A stretch of 64,000 nucleotides of DNA from Petrolisthes cinctipes (taxonomy: Eukaryota > Arthropoda > Malacostraca > Decapoda > Porcellanidae). A program made the translations under genes and the position numbers. The stretch covers positions 248,001 to 312,000 of the forward strand of contig JAWQEG010001345.1 in assembly GCA_033782935.1 (NCBI GenBank), read 5' to 3'. The notes below the pieces were generated by a model, which did not search any database, was not told where the DNA came from, and saw nothing but the letters and a program-made list of their open reading frames with translations. Shown here piece after piece: positions 15,523-29,978 of the stretch. Within the stretch, counting starts at the first letter, position 1, and every line of letters begins with the position of its first letter.

Positions 15523-18500
15523 TACAGAAGATGCATGCACATATCGACTTTGGGCACCTAAAATATCGATTTTGAGCATGTTTTGGGCCTGTATCTTTAA
15601 AATACTCTAACACTGAGTAGACACGTACAGATCGCTTCTGGGACCCAAATAAATCGAATTTTCAGGTGTTCGGAGCTTGAATTTGAGATATGAACGGGTA
15701 CAGAAGATGCATGCACATATCGACTTTGGGCACCTAAAATATCGATTTTGAGCAGGTTTTGGGCCTGTATTTTGAAAAATCTCTATCACGGTGTAGACAT
15801 GTAGAGATCGCTTCGGGGACACAAAAATATCGATTTTTTGGGTGTTTTGAGCCTGAATTTGAGATATAAACGGGCACAGAAGATGCATGCACATATCGAC
15901 TTTGGCACCCAAAATATCGATTTTTAGTATGTTTTGGGCCTATAATTTGAAAATATTCTAGCACTGAGTAGGCATGTACAGATCGCTTCTGGTACCCAAA
16001 AATATCGAATTTTCGGGGGTTTTGAGCCAGAATTTGGGATATAACCGGGTACAGAAAATGCATGCACATATTGACTTTGGCACCCAAAATATCGATTTTT
16101 AGTATGTTTTGGGCGTATAATTTGAAAATATTCTAGCACTGAGTAGGCATGTACAGATCGCTTCTGGGACCCAAAAATATCGAATTTTCGGGGGTTTTGA
16201 GCCAGAATTTGGGATATAACCGTGTACAGAGGATGCATGCACATATCGACTTTTTGCACCTAAAATATCGATTTTGAGCATGTTTTAGGTCTGTATCTTG
16301 AAAATACTCAAACACGGTTTAGACATGTACAGATCGCTTCTGGGACACAAAATATCGATTTTTTGGGAGTTTTGAGCCTGAATTTGAGATATGAACGGGT
16401 ACAGAAGATGCATGCACATATGGACTTTGGGCACCTAAAATATCGATTTTGAGCATGCTTTGGGCCTTTATTTTGAAAATACTCTAACACGGTGTAGACA
16501 TGTACAGATTGCTTCTGGGACACAAAAATATCGATTTTTTGGGTGTTTTGAGCCTGAATTTGAGATATAAACGGGTACCGAAGATGCATGCACATATCGA
16601 CTTTGGCACCCAAAATATCGATTTTTAGTATGTTTTGGGCGTATAATTTGAAAATATTCTAGCACTGAGTAGGCATGTACAGATCGCTTCTGGGACCCAA
16701 AAATATCGAATCTTCGAGGGTTTTGAGCCAGAATTTGGGATATAACCGGGTACAGAGGATGCATGCACATATCGACTTTTTGCACCTAAAATATCGATTT
16801 TAAGCATGTTTTGGGTCTGTTTCTTGAAAATATTCTAGCGTGGAGTAGGTATATACAGGTCGCTTCTGGGACCAAAAAATATCGAATTTTCGCGTGTTTT
16901 GAGCCTGAATTTGAAATATAAACGGGTACAGAGGATGCATTCACATATCGACTTTGGACACCAAAAATATCGATTTTTAGCATGTTTTGAGTCTATATTT
17001 TGAAAACATATTAGCACTGCGTAGGCATATACAGATCGCTTCTGGGACCCAAAAATATCGAATTTTCGGGTGTTTTGAGCCTGAATTTAAGATATAAACG
17101 GGTACTGAAGATGCATGCACATATCGACTTTGGACACCAAAAATATCGATTTTTAGCATGTTTTGAGTCTATATTTTGAAAACATTTTAGCACTGCGTAG
17201 GCATATACAGATCGCTTCTTGGACCCAAAAATATCGAATTTTCGGGTGTTTTGAGCCTGAATTTAAGATATAAACGGGTACTGAAGATGCATGCACATAT
17301 CGACTTTTTGCACCTAAAATATCGATTTTGGGCATGTTTTGGGTCTGTATCTTGAAAACATTCTAGCATGGAGTAGGCATATACAGGTTGCTTCTGGGAC
17401 CAAAAAATATCGAATTTTCACGTGTTTTGAGCCTGAATTTGAGATATAAACGAGTACAGAAGATGCATGCACATATCGACTTGGGACAACTAAAATATAA
17501 ATTTTTAGCATGTTTTAAACCTATATTTTAAAAACATTCTAGCACTGAGTAAACATGTACAGATCGCTTCTGGATCTTAAAACTATTGAATATTCGGGTG
17601 TTTTGAGCCTGAATTTGAGATGTAAACCGGTACTGAAGATACATGCACATATCGACTTTTTGCACCTAAAATATCGATTTTAAGCTTGTTTTGGGTCTGT
17701 ATCTTGAAAACATTCTAGCAAGAAGTAGGCATGTATAGATCGCTTCTGGGACCCAAAAATACCGAATTTTCGGGTGTTTTGAACCTGAATTTGAGATATA
17801 AAAGGGTGCAGAAGATGCATGCACATATCGACTTTGGGCACCTAAAAATCGATTTTCAGCATGTTTTTTGGCCTGTATTTTTAAAGTACTCTAACACTGA
17901 GTAGGCATGTATACCAGATCGCTTATGGAACCCAAAAATACCGAATTTTCGGGTGTTTAGAGCCTGAATTTAAGATATAAACGGCTACAGAAGATGCATG
18001 CACATATTGACTATGGGCAGCTAAAATATCGATTTTCAGCATGTTTTGGGCATGTATTTTAAAAATACTTAAACACGGAGTATGCACGTACAGATCGCTT
18101 CTGGGACCCAAAAATATCGAATTTTCGGGTGTTTTAAGCCTGAATTTGAGATATAAACGGGTACAGAAGATGCATGCACATATCGACTTTGGACACCTAA
18201 AATATCGATTTTTAGCATGTTTTGAGCCTATATTTTGAAAACATTCTAGCACTGAGTATGCATGTACAGATCGCTTCTGGGACCCAAAAATATCGAATTT
18301 TCGGGTGTTTTGAACCTGAATTTGGGATATAGACGGGTACAAAAGATGCATGCACATATCGACTTTGGGCACCCAAAATATCGATTTTGAGCATGTTTTG
18401 GGCCTGTATTTATAAAAATACTCTAACACTGAGTAGACACGTACAGATCGCTTCTGGAACCCAAATAAATCGAATTTTAGTGTGTTCTGAGCCTGAATTT

Positions 18501-18690
18501 GAGATATGAACGGGTACAGAAGATGCATGCACATATCGACTTTGGGCACCTAAAATATCGGTTTTGAGCATGTTTTGGGCCTGTATTTTGAAAATGCTAT
18601 AGCACGGTGTAGACATGTACAGATTGCTTCTGGGACACAAAAATATCGATTTTTTGGGTGTATTGAGCCTGAATTTGAGATATAAACGGG
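15523..18690 (+). repeat. 18-monomer higher-order repeat, copy 2
   Basis: This is the tandem partner of 12355-15522 at a constant 3,168-bp offset. The match ends around 18690-18715, where the partner reads tttgggcacct and this copy reads tttggcaccc. Identity looks above 99% from the differences seen, which sets it apart from the more diverged 13-monomer block. Confidence 0.92.
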
Positions 18691-21600
18691 TATAGAAGAT
18701 GCATGCACATATCGACTTTGGCACCCAAAATATCGATTTTTAGTATGTTTTCGGCGTATAATTTGAAAATATTCTAGCACTGAGTAGGCATGTACAGATC
18801 GCTTTTGGGACCCAAAAATATCGAATTTTCTGGTGTTTTGAGCCTGAATTTGAGATATAAACGGGTACAGAAGATGCATGCACATATCGACTTTGGGCAC
18901 CTAAAATATCGATTTTGAGCATGTTTTGGGCCTGTATTTTGAAATTACTCTAACACGGAGTAGGCATGTAAAGATCGCTTCGGGGACCCAAAAATATCGA
19001 ATTTTCGGGTGTTTTGAAACAGAATTTGGGATATAAAACGGTACAGAAGATGCATACACATATTGACTTTGGGCAGCTAAAATATCGATTTTCAGCATGT
19101 TTTAGGACAGTAATTTGAAAATACACTAACACTGAGTATGCATTTACACGTTGCTTTTGGGACCCAAAAATATCGAATATTCGGGTCTTTTGAGTCTGAA
19201 TTTGAGATATAAACGGGTACAGAAGATGCATGCACATATCGATTTTGGGCACCTAAAATAACGATTTTGAGCATGTTTTGGGCCTGTATTTTGAAAATAC
19301 TATAGCACGGTGTAGACATGTACAGATCGCTTCTGGGACACAAAAATATCGATTTTTTGGGTGTTTTGAGCCTGAATTTGAGATATAAACGGGTACAGAA
19401 GATGCATGCACATATCGACTTTGGCACCCAAAATATCGGTTTTTAGTATGTTTTCGGCGTATAATTTGAAAATATTCTAGCACTGAGTAGGCATGTACAG
19501 AGCGCTTCTGGGACCCAAAAATATCGAATTATCGGGGGTTTTGAGCCAGAATTTGGGATATAAACGGGTACAGAGGATGCATGCACATATCGACTTTTTG
19601 CACCTAAAATATCGATTTTGAGCATGTTTTGGGTCTGTATCTTGAAAAAATTCTAGCAAGGATTAGGCATGTACAGATCGCTTTTGGGACCCAAAAGTAT
19701 CGAATTTCCTGGTGTTTTTAACTTAAATTAGGGATATACACGTGTACAGAAGATGCATACACATATTGACTTTGGGCACATAAAATATCGATTTTCAGCA
19801 TGTTTTGGGCCTATATTTTAAAAACACTCTATCACGGAGTATGCACGTACAGATCGCTTCTGGGACCCAAAAATATTGAATTTTTGGGTGTTTTGAGTCT
19901 GAATTTGAGATATAAACGGGTACAGAAGATGCATGCACATATCGACTTTAGGCACATAAAATATCGATTTTTAGCATGTTTTGTGCCTGTATTTTAAAAA
20001 TACTCTAACACGGAGTAGACATGTACAGATCGCTTTTGGGACCCAAAAATATCGAATTTTCGGGTGTTTTGAGCCTGAATTTGAGATATAAACGGGTACA
20101 GAAGATGCATGCACATATCGACTTTGGACACCTAAAATATCGATTTTTAGCAAGTTTTGAGCCTATATTTTGAAAACATTCTAGCACTGAGTATGCATGT
20201 ACAGATCGCTTCTGGGACCCAAAAATATGGAATTTTCGGGTGTTTTGAACCTGAATTTGGGATATAGACGGGTACTGAAGATGCATACACATATTGACTT
20301 TGGGCAGCTAAAATATCGATTTTCAGCATGTTTTAGGACTGTACTTTGAAAATACACTAACACGGAGTATGCATTTACACATTGCTTTTGGGACCCAAAA
20401 ATATTGAATATTCGGGTCTTTTGAGTCTGAATTTGAGATATAAACGGGTACAGAAGAAGCATGCACATATCGACTTTAGGCACCCAAAATATCGATTTTG
20501 AGCATGTTTTGGGCCTGTATTTTTAAAAATACTCTAACACTGAGTAGACACGTACAGATCGCTCCTGGAACCCAAATAAATCGAATTTTAGGGTGTTCTG
20601 AGCCTGAATTTGTGATATGAACGGGTACTGAAGATGCATGCACATATCGACTTTGGGCACCTAAAATATCGATTTTGAGCATGTTTTGGGCCTGTATTTT
20701 GAAAATACTATAGCACGGTGTAGACATGTACAGATCGCTTCTGGGACACAAAAATATCGATTTTTTTGGGTATTTTGAGCCAGAATTTGAGATATAAACG
20801 GGTTCAGAAGATGCATGCACATATCGACTTTGGACACCTAAAATATCGATTTATAGTATGTTTTAAACCTGTATTTTAAAAACATTCTAGCACTGAGTAG
20901 GCAGGTGCAGATTGCTTAAGGGACCAAAAAATATCGAATTTTCGGAGTTTTGAGCCCGAATTTGAGATATAAACGGGTACAGAAGATGCATGCACATATC
21001 GACTTTTTGAACTTAAAATATCGATTTCTAACATGTTTTGGGTCTGTATCTTGAAAACATTCTAGCAAGGAGTAGGCATGTACAGATCGCTTCTGGGACC
21101 CAAAAAAATCGAATTTTCTGGTGTTTTGAACCTGAATTTGGGATATAGACGGGTACAGAAGATACATACACATATTGACTTTGGGCACATAAAATATCGA
21201 TTTTCAGCATGTTTTAGGCCTGTATTTTTAAAACACTCTAACACCGAGTATGCACGTACAGATCGCTTCTGGGACCTAATAATATTGAATTTTCTGGTGT
21301 TTTGAGCCTGAATTTGAGATATAAACGAGTACAGAAGATGCATGCACATATCGACTTTGGTGCACCTGAAATATCGATTTTTAGCATGTTTTGGGCCTGT
21401 ATTTTAAAAATACTCTAACACGGAGTAGGCATGTACAGATCGCTTCTGGGACACAAAAATATCGATTTTTTGGGTGTTTTGAGCCTGAATTTGAGATATA
21501 AACGGGTTCAGAAGATGCATACACATATTGACTTTGGGCAGCTAAAATATCGATTTTCAGCATGTTTTAGGACTGTACTTTGAAAATACACTAACACGGA

Positions 21601-22129
21601 GTATGCATTTACACATTGCTTTTGGGACCCAAAAATATTGAATATTCGGGTCTTTTGAGTCTGAATTTGAGATATAAACGGGTACAGAAGATGCATGCAC
21701 ATATCGACTTTAGTCACCCAAAATATCGATTTTGAGCATGTTTTGGGCCTGTATTTTTAAAAATACTCTAACACTGAGTAGACACGTACAGATCGCTCCT
21801 GGAACCCAAATAAATCGAATTTTAGGGTGTTCTGAGCCTGAATTTGTGATATGAACGGGTACTGAAGATGCATGCACATATCAACTTTGGGCACCTAAAA
21901 TATCGATTTTGAGCATGTTTTGGGCCTGTATTTTGAAAATACTATAGCACGGTGTAGACATGTACAGATCGCTTCTGGGACACAAAAATATCGATTTTTT
22001 TGGGTATTTTGAGCCAGAATTTGAGATATAAACGAGTACAGAATATGCATGCACATATCGACTTTGGCACCCAAAATATCGATTTTTAGTATGTTTTCGG
22101 CGTATAATTTGAAAATATTCTAGCACTGA

Positions 22130-22968
22130 GTAGGCATGTACAGATCGCTTCAGGGACCCAAAAATACCGAATTTTCTTGTGTTTTGAACCTGAATTTGGG
22201 ATATAGACGGGTACAGAAGATGCATACACATATTGACTTTGGGCACCTAAAATATAGATTTTCAGCATGTTTAGGGCCTGTAATTTGAAAATACATTAAC
22301 ACGGAGTAGGTAGGTACAGATCGCTTCTGGGACCCAAAAATATCGAATTTTCGGGTGTTTTGAGCCTGAATTTGAGATATAAACGGATTCAGAAGATGCA
22401 TGCACATATCGACTTTGGACACCTAAAATATTGATTTTTAGCATGTTTTGGGCCTGCATTTTAAAAATGCTCTAACACGGAGTAGAAATGTACAGATCGC
22501 TTTTGGAACCCAAAAATATCGAATTTTCGGGTGTTTTGAGCCTGAATTTGAGATATAAACGGGAACAAAAGATGCATGCACATTTCGACTTTGGGCACCT
22601 AAAATATCGATTTTGAGCATGTTTTGGGTCTGTATCTTGAGAAAATTCTAGCAAGGAGTAGTCATGTACAGATTGCTTCTGGGACCCAAAAATACCGAAT
22701 TTTCTGGTGTTTTGAACCTGAATTTGGGATATAGACGGGTACAGAAGATGCATACACATATTGACTTTGGGCACCTAAAATATAGATTTTCAGCATGTTT
22801 TGGGCCTGTATTTTGAAAATACATTAACACGGAGTAGGTATGTACAGATCGCTTCTGGGACCCAAAAATATCGAATGTTCGGGTGTTTTGAGCTTGAATT
22901 TGAGATATAAACGGATTCAGAAGATGCATGCACATATCGACTTTGGACACCTAAAATATCGATTTTTA
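22130..22968 (+). repeat. Three-monomer (528-bp) tandem duplication
   Basis: The stretch around 22130-22440 pairs with 22658-22968 at 528 bp, exactly three monomers. Shared marks include the aaaataccgaattttct half, the tatagattttcagcatgtt half and an aaacggattcagaag unit. The first copy carries extra changes (tttagggcctgtaatttg and gtaggtaggtacag). Confidence 0.7.
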
Positions 22969-25347
22969 ACATGTTTTGGGCATGTATTTTAAAAATACTC
23001 TAACACGGAGTAGGCATGTACAGATCGCTTCTGGGACACAAAAATATCGATTTTTTGGGTGTTTTGAGCCTGAATTTGAGATATAAACGGGTTCAGAAGA
23101 TGCAAGCACATATCGACTTTGGACACCTAAAATATCGATTTTTAGCATGTTTTGGGCCTGTATTTTAAAAATACTCTAACACGGAGTAGACATGTACAGA
23201 TCGCTTTTGGGACCCAAAAATATCGAATTTTCGGGTGTTTTGAGCCTGAATTTGAGATATAAACGGGTATAGTAGATGCATGCACATATCGACTTTGGAC
23301 ACCTAAAATATCGATTGTTAGCATGTTTTGAACCTATATTTTGAAAACATTATAGCACTGATTATGCATGTACAGATCGCTTAAGGGACCCAAAAATATG
23401 GAATTTTCGGGTGTTTTGAGCCGGAATTTGAGATATAAACGGGTACAGAAGATGCATGCACATATCGACTTTGGGCACCTAAAATATCGATTTTTAACAT
23501 GTTTTGGGCATGTATTTTAAAAATACTTTAACACGGAGTAGGCATGTACAGATCGCTTCTGGGACACAAAAATATCGATTTTTTGGGTGTTTTGAGCCTG
23601 AATTTGAGATATAAACGGGTTCAGAAGATGCATGCACATATCGACTTTGGACACCTAAAATATCGATTTATAGTATGTTTTAAACCTGTATTTTAAAAAC
23701 ATTCTAGCACTGAGTAGGCAGGTGCAGATTGCTTAAGGGACCAAAAAATATCAAATTTTCGGAGTTTTGAGCCTGAATTTGAGATATAAACGGGTACAGA
23801 AGATGCATGCACATATCGACTTTTTGCACTTAAAATATCGATTTCTAACATGTTTTGGGTCTGTATCTTGAAAACATTCTAGCAAGGAGTAGGCATGTAC
23901 AGATCGCTTCTGGGACCCAAAAAAATCGAATTTTCTGGTGTTTTGAACCTGAATTTGGGATATAGACGGGTACAGAAGATACATACACATATTGACTTTG
24001 GGCACATAAAATATCGATTTTCAGCATGTTTTAGGCCTGTATTTCTAAAACACTCTAACACCGAGTATGCACGTACAGATCGCTTCTGGGACCCAATAAT
24101 ATTGAATTTTCGGGTGTTTTGAGCCTGAATTTGAGATATAAACGAGTACAGAAGATGCATGCACATATCGACTTTGGTGCACCTGAAATATCGATTTTTA
24201 GCATGTTTTGGGCCTGTATTTTAAAAATACTCTAACACGGAGTAGGCATGTACAGATCGCTTCTGGGACACAAAAATATCGATTTTTTGGGTGTTTTGAG
24301 CCTGAATTTGAGATATAAACGGGTTCAGAAGATGCAAGCACATATCGACTTTGGACACCTAAAATATCGATTTTTAGCATGTTTTGGGCCTGTATTTTAA
24401 AAATACTCTAACACGGAGTAGACATGTACAGATCGCTTTTGGGACCCAAAAATATCGAATTTTCGGGTGTTTTGAGCCTGAATTTGAGATATAAACGGGT
24501 ACAGTAGATGCATGCACATATCGACTTTGGACAATTAAAATATCGATTGTTAGCATGTTTTGAACCTATATTTTGAAAACATTATAGCACTGATTATGCA
24601 TGTACAGATCGCTTAAGCGACCCAAAAATATGGAATTTTCGGGTATTTTGAGCCTGAATTTGAGATATAAACGGGTACAGAAGATGCATCCACATATCGA
24701 CTTTTTGCACCTAAAATATCGATTTTGAGCATGTTTTGGGTCTGTATCTTGAAAAAATTCTAGTAAGAAGTAGGCATGTACAGATCGCTTCAGGGACTCA
24801 AAAATATCGAATTTTTGGGTGCTTTGAACCTGAATTTGGGATATAGACGGATACAGAAGATGCATGCACATATCGACTTTGGGCACCTAAAATATCGATT
24901 TTGAGCATGTTTTGGGTCTGTATCTTGAAAAAATTCTAGCAAGGAGTAGTCATGTACAGATCGCTTCTGGGACCCAAAAAAATCGAATTTTCTGGTGTTT
25001 TGAACCTGAATTTTCGATATAGACGGGTACAGAAGATACATACACATATTGACTTTGGGCACATAAAATATCGATTTTCAGCATGTTTTAGGCCTGTATT
25101 TTTAAAACACTCTAACACCGAGTATGCACGTACAGATCGCTTCTGGGACACAATAATATTGAATTTTCGGGTGTTTTGAGCCTGAATTTGAGATATAAAC
25201 GAGTACAGAAGATGCATGCACATATCGACTTTGGTGCACCTGAAATATCGATTTTTAGCATGTTTTGGGCCTGTATTTTAAAAATACTCTAACACGGAGT
25301 AGACATGTACAGATCGCTTTTGGAACCAAAAAATATCGAATTTTCGG

Positions 25348-25876
25348 GTGTTTTGAGCCTGAATTTGAGATATAAACGCGTACAGAAGATGCATGCACAT
25401 ATCGACTTTGGGCGCCCAAAATATCGATTTTGAGCATGTTTTGGGCCTGTATCTTTAAAATACTCTAACACTGAGTAGACACGTACAGATCGCTTCTGGG
25501 ACCCAAATAAATCGAATTTTCGGGTGTTCTGAACCTGAATTTGAGATATGAACGGGTACAGAAGATGCATGCACATAACGACTTTGGCACCCAAAATATC
25601 GATTTTTAGTATGTTTTGGGCGTATAATTTGAAAATATTCTAGCACTGAATAGGCATGTACAGATATCACTTCTGGGACCCAAAAATATCGAATTTTCGG
25701 GGGTTTTGAGCCAGAATTTGAGATATAACCGGGTACAGAAGATGCATGCACATATCGACTTTGGGCACCTAAAATATCGATTTTGAGCATGTTTTGGGCC
25801 TGTATTTTGAAAATACCCTAACTCGGAGTAGGCATGTACAGATCGCTTCTGGGACACAAAAATATTGATTTGTTGG
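25348..25876 (+). repeat. Three-monomer (529-bp) duplication, copy 1
   Basis: This 529-bp segment (three monomers plus 1 bp) repeats directly at 25877-26405. It contains the uncommon variants aaacgcgtacag, ttgggcgcccaaaa, gaataggcatg and a tattgatttgttgggtg half. The copies appear identical apart from acagatatcact here against acagagatcact in copy 2. Confidence 0.88.
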
Positions 25877-26405
25877 GTGTTTTGAGCCTGAATTTGAGAT
25901 ATAAACGCGTACAGAAGATGCATGCACATATCGACTTTGGGCGCCCAAAATATCGATTTTGAGCATGTTTTGGGCCTGTATCTTTAAAATACTCTAACAC
26001 TGAGTAGACACGTACAGATCGCTTCTGGGACCCAAATAAATCGAATTTTCGGGTGTTCTGAACCTGAATTTGAGATATGAACGGGTACAGAAGATGCATG
26101 CACATAACGACTTTGGCACCCAAAATATCGATTTTTAGTATGTTTTGGGCGTATAATTTGAAAATATTCTAGCACTGAATAGGCATGTACAGAGATCACT
26201 TCTGGGACCCAAAAATATCGAATTTTCGGGGGTTTTGAGCCAGAATTTGAGATATAACCGGGTACAGAAGATGCATGCACATATCGACTTTGGGCACCTA
26301 AAATATCGATTTTGAGCATGTTTTGGGCCTGTATTTTGAAAATACCCTAACTCGGAGTAGGCATGTACAGATCGCTTCTGGGACACAAAAATATTGATTT
26401 GTTGG
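25877..26405 (+). repeat. Three-monomer (529-bp) duplication, copy 2
   Basis: This is the direct partner of 25348-25876. The 529-bp period includes one extra base beside the acagagatcact site, so the duplicated unit already carried that insertion. Similarity ends around 26435, where aaacgcgtac changes to aaacgggtac. Confidence 0.88.
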
Positions 26406-26649
26406 GTGTTTTGAGCCTGAATTTGAGATATAAACGGGTACAGAAGATGCATGCACATATCGACTTTGGAACCCAAAATATCGATTTTTAGCATGTTTTG
26501 GGCCTGTATTTTAAAAATACTCTAACACGGAGTAGACATGTACAGATCGCTTTTGGGACCCAAAAATATCGAATTTTCGGGTGTTTTGAGCCTGAATTTG
26601 AGATATAAACGGGTACAGTAGATGCATGCACATATCGACTTTGGACACC

Positions 26650-28775
26650 TAAAATATCGATTTTTAGCATGTTTTAAACCTATATTTTGAAAACATTATA
26701 GCACTGAGTATGCATGTACAGATCGCTTAAGGGACCCAAAAATATGGAATTTTCGGGTGTTTTGAGCCTGAATTTGAGATATAAACGGGTACAGAAGATG
26801 CATGCACATATCGACTTTTTGCACCTAAAATATCGATTTTGAGCATGTATTGGGTCTGTATCTTGAAAAAATTCTAGCAAGGAGTAGGCATGTACACATT
26901 GCTTCTGGGACCCAAAAATATCGAATTTTCGGGTGTTTTGAACCTGAATTTGGGATATAGACGGATACAGAAGATGCATGCACATATCGACTTTGGGCAC
27001 CTAAAATATCGATTTTAAGCATATTTTGGGCCTGTATCTTTAAAATACTCTAACACTGAGTAGACACGTACAGATCGCTTCTGGGACCCAAATAAATCGA
27101 ATTTTCGGGTGTTCGGAGCTTGAATTTGAGATATGAACGGGTACAGAAGATGCATGCACATATCGACTTTGGGCACCTAAAATATCGATTTTGAGCAGGT
27201 TTTGGGCCTGTATATTGAAAATACTCTAACACGGTGTAGACTTGTACAGATCGCTTCGGGGACACAAAAATATCGATTTTTTGGGTGTTTTGAGCCTGAA
27301 TTTGAGATATAAACGGGCACAGAAGATGCATGCACATATCGACTTTGGCACCCAAAATATCGATTTTTAGTATGTTTTGGGCCTATAATTTGAAAATATT
27401 CTAGCACTGAGTAGGCATGTACAGATCGCTTCTGGGACCCAAAAATATCGAATTTTCGGGGGTTTTGAGCCAGAATTTGGGATATAACCGAGTACAGAAA
27501 ATGCATGCACATATTGACTTTGGCACCCAAAATATCGATTTTTATTATGTTTTGGGCGTATAATTTGAAAATATTCTAGCACTGAGTAGGCATGTACAGA
27601 TCGCTTCTGGGACCCAAAAATATCGAATCTTCGGGGGTTTTGAGCCAGAATTTGGGATATAACCGGGTACAGAGGATGCATGCACATATCGACTTTTTGC
27701 ACCTAAAATATCGATTTTAAGCATGTTTTGGGTCTGTTTCTTGAAAATATTCTAGCGTGGAGTAGGTATATACAGGTCGCTTCTGGGACCAAAAAATATC
27801 GAATTTTCGCGTGTTTTGAGCCTGAATTTGAAATATAAACGGGTACAAAGGATGCATGCACATATCGACTTTGGACACCAAAAATATCGATTTTTAGCAT
27901 GTTTTGAGTCTATATTTTGAAAACATTTTAGCACTGCGTAGGCATATACAGATCGCTTCTGGGACCCAAAAATATCGAATTTTCGGGTGTTTTGAGCCTG
28001 AATTTAAGATATAAACGGGTACTGAAGATGCATGCACATATCGACTTTGGACACCAAAAATATCGATTTTTAGCATGTTTTGAGTCTATATTTTGATAAC
28101 ATTTTAGCACTGCGTAGGCATATACAGATCGCTTCTGGGACCCAAAAATATGGAATTTTCGGGTGTTTTGAGCCTGAATTTAAGATATAAACGGGTACTG
28201 AAGATGCATGCACATATCGACTTTTTGCACCTAAAATATCGATTTTGGGCATGTTTTGGGTCTGTATCTTGAAAACATTCTAGCATGGAGTAGGCATATA
28301 CAGGTTGCTTCTGGGACCAAAAAATATCGAATTTTCGGGTGTTTTGAGCCTGAATTCGAGATATAAACGAGTACAGAAGATGCATGCACATATCGGCTTG
28401 GGACAACTAAAATATAAATTTTTAGCATGTTTTAAACCTATATTTTAAAAACATTCTAGCACTGAGTAAACATGTACAGATCGCTTCTGGATCTTAAAAC
28501 TATTGAATATTCGGGTGTTTTGAGCCTGAATTTGAGATGTAAACCGGTACTGAAGATACATGCACATATCGACTTTTTGCACCTAAAATATCGATTTTAA
28601 GCTTGTTTTGGGGGTGTATCTTGAAAACATTCTAGCAAGAAGTAGACATGTATAGATCGCTTCTGGGACCCAAAAATACCGAATTTTCGGGTGTTTTGAG
28701 CCTGAATTTGAGATATAAACGGGTGCAGAAGATGCATGCACATATCGACTTTGGGCACCTAAAAATCGATTTTCA
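26650..28775 (+). repeat. Third, internally deleted copy of the 18-monomer block
   Basis: This segment pairs with 12040 and onward at an offset of 14,611 bp up to about 27540. It then pairs at an offset of 14,085 bp from about 27700 on. The 526-bp change means about three monomers present near 12.95-13.45 kb are missing here. It keeps the diagnostic monomers with tagcgtggagtaggtatatac, gcgtaggcatatacag and gatgtaaaccggtactg. A further jump is seen at its right edge. It is clearly more diverged than the two tandem copies at 12.4-18.7 kb. Confidence 0.78.
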
Positions 28776-29978
28776 GCATGTTTTGGGCATGTATTTTGAA
28801 AATACTTATACACGGAGTAGGCATATACAAATTGCATCTAGGACCCAAAAACATCGAATTTTCGGGTGTTTTGAGCCTAAATTTGAGATATAAACTGGTA
28901 CAGAGTATCTATGCACACATTGACTTGGGACACCTAAAATATCGATTTTTAGCATATTTTGAGCCTATATTTTGCAAACATTCTAGCACTGAGTAGGCAT
29001 GTACAGATATCTTCTTGGACCAAAAATTCGATATTTTTGGGAGTTTTGAGCCTGAATTTGAGATATAAACGGGTACAGTACATAAGATGCATGCACATAT
29101 CGACATTGGGCATCTAAAATATCGATTTTTAGCATGTTTTGGGTCTGTATCTTGAAAACATTCTAGCAAGGAGTAGGCATGTACAGATTGCTTCTGGGAC
29201 CCAAAAATATCGAATTTTCGAATGTTTTGAGCCTGAATTTGAAATATAAATAACACGTACAGAAGATGCATGCACATATAGACTTTGGGCACCCAAATTT
29301 ATCGATTTTGAGCATATTTTGGACCTGTATCTTGAAAATACTCTAACACGGAGTAGGCATGTACATATCGCTTCGCGTTCCTAAAAATATCGAATTTTCG
29401 GGTGTTTTGAGCCTGAATTTGAAATATAAACGGGTACAGAGGATGCATGCACATATCGACTTTGAGCACCCAAAATATCGATTTTTAGCATGTTTTGGGC
29501 CAATATTTTGAAATTATTCTAGCACGGAGTAGGCATGTACAGATCGCTTCTGGGACCCAACAATATTGAATTTTTAGGTGTTTTGAGCCTGAATTTGAGA
29601 TATAAACGGGTACTGAAGATGCAGGCACATATCGACTTTTTGCAACTAAAATATCGATTTTTAGCATGTTTTAAGCCTATATTTTGAAAAAAAATTCTAG
29701 CACTGAGTAGGCATGTACAGATCGCTTCTGGGACCCAAAAATACCGAATTTTCGGGTGTTTTGAGCCTGAATTTGAGATATAAACGGGTACAGAAGATGC
29801 ATGCACATATCGACTTTGGGCACCCAAAATATCGATTTTGAGCATGTTTTGGGCCTATATTTTGAAAGTATTCTAACACGGAATAGGCATGTACAGATCG
29901 CTTCTGGGACACAAAAATATCGAATTTTCGGGTGTTTTGAGCCTGAATTTGAGATATAATCGGGTACAGAAAATACAT

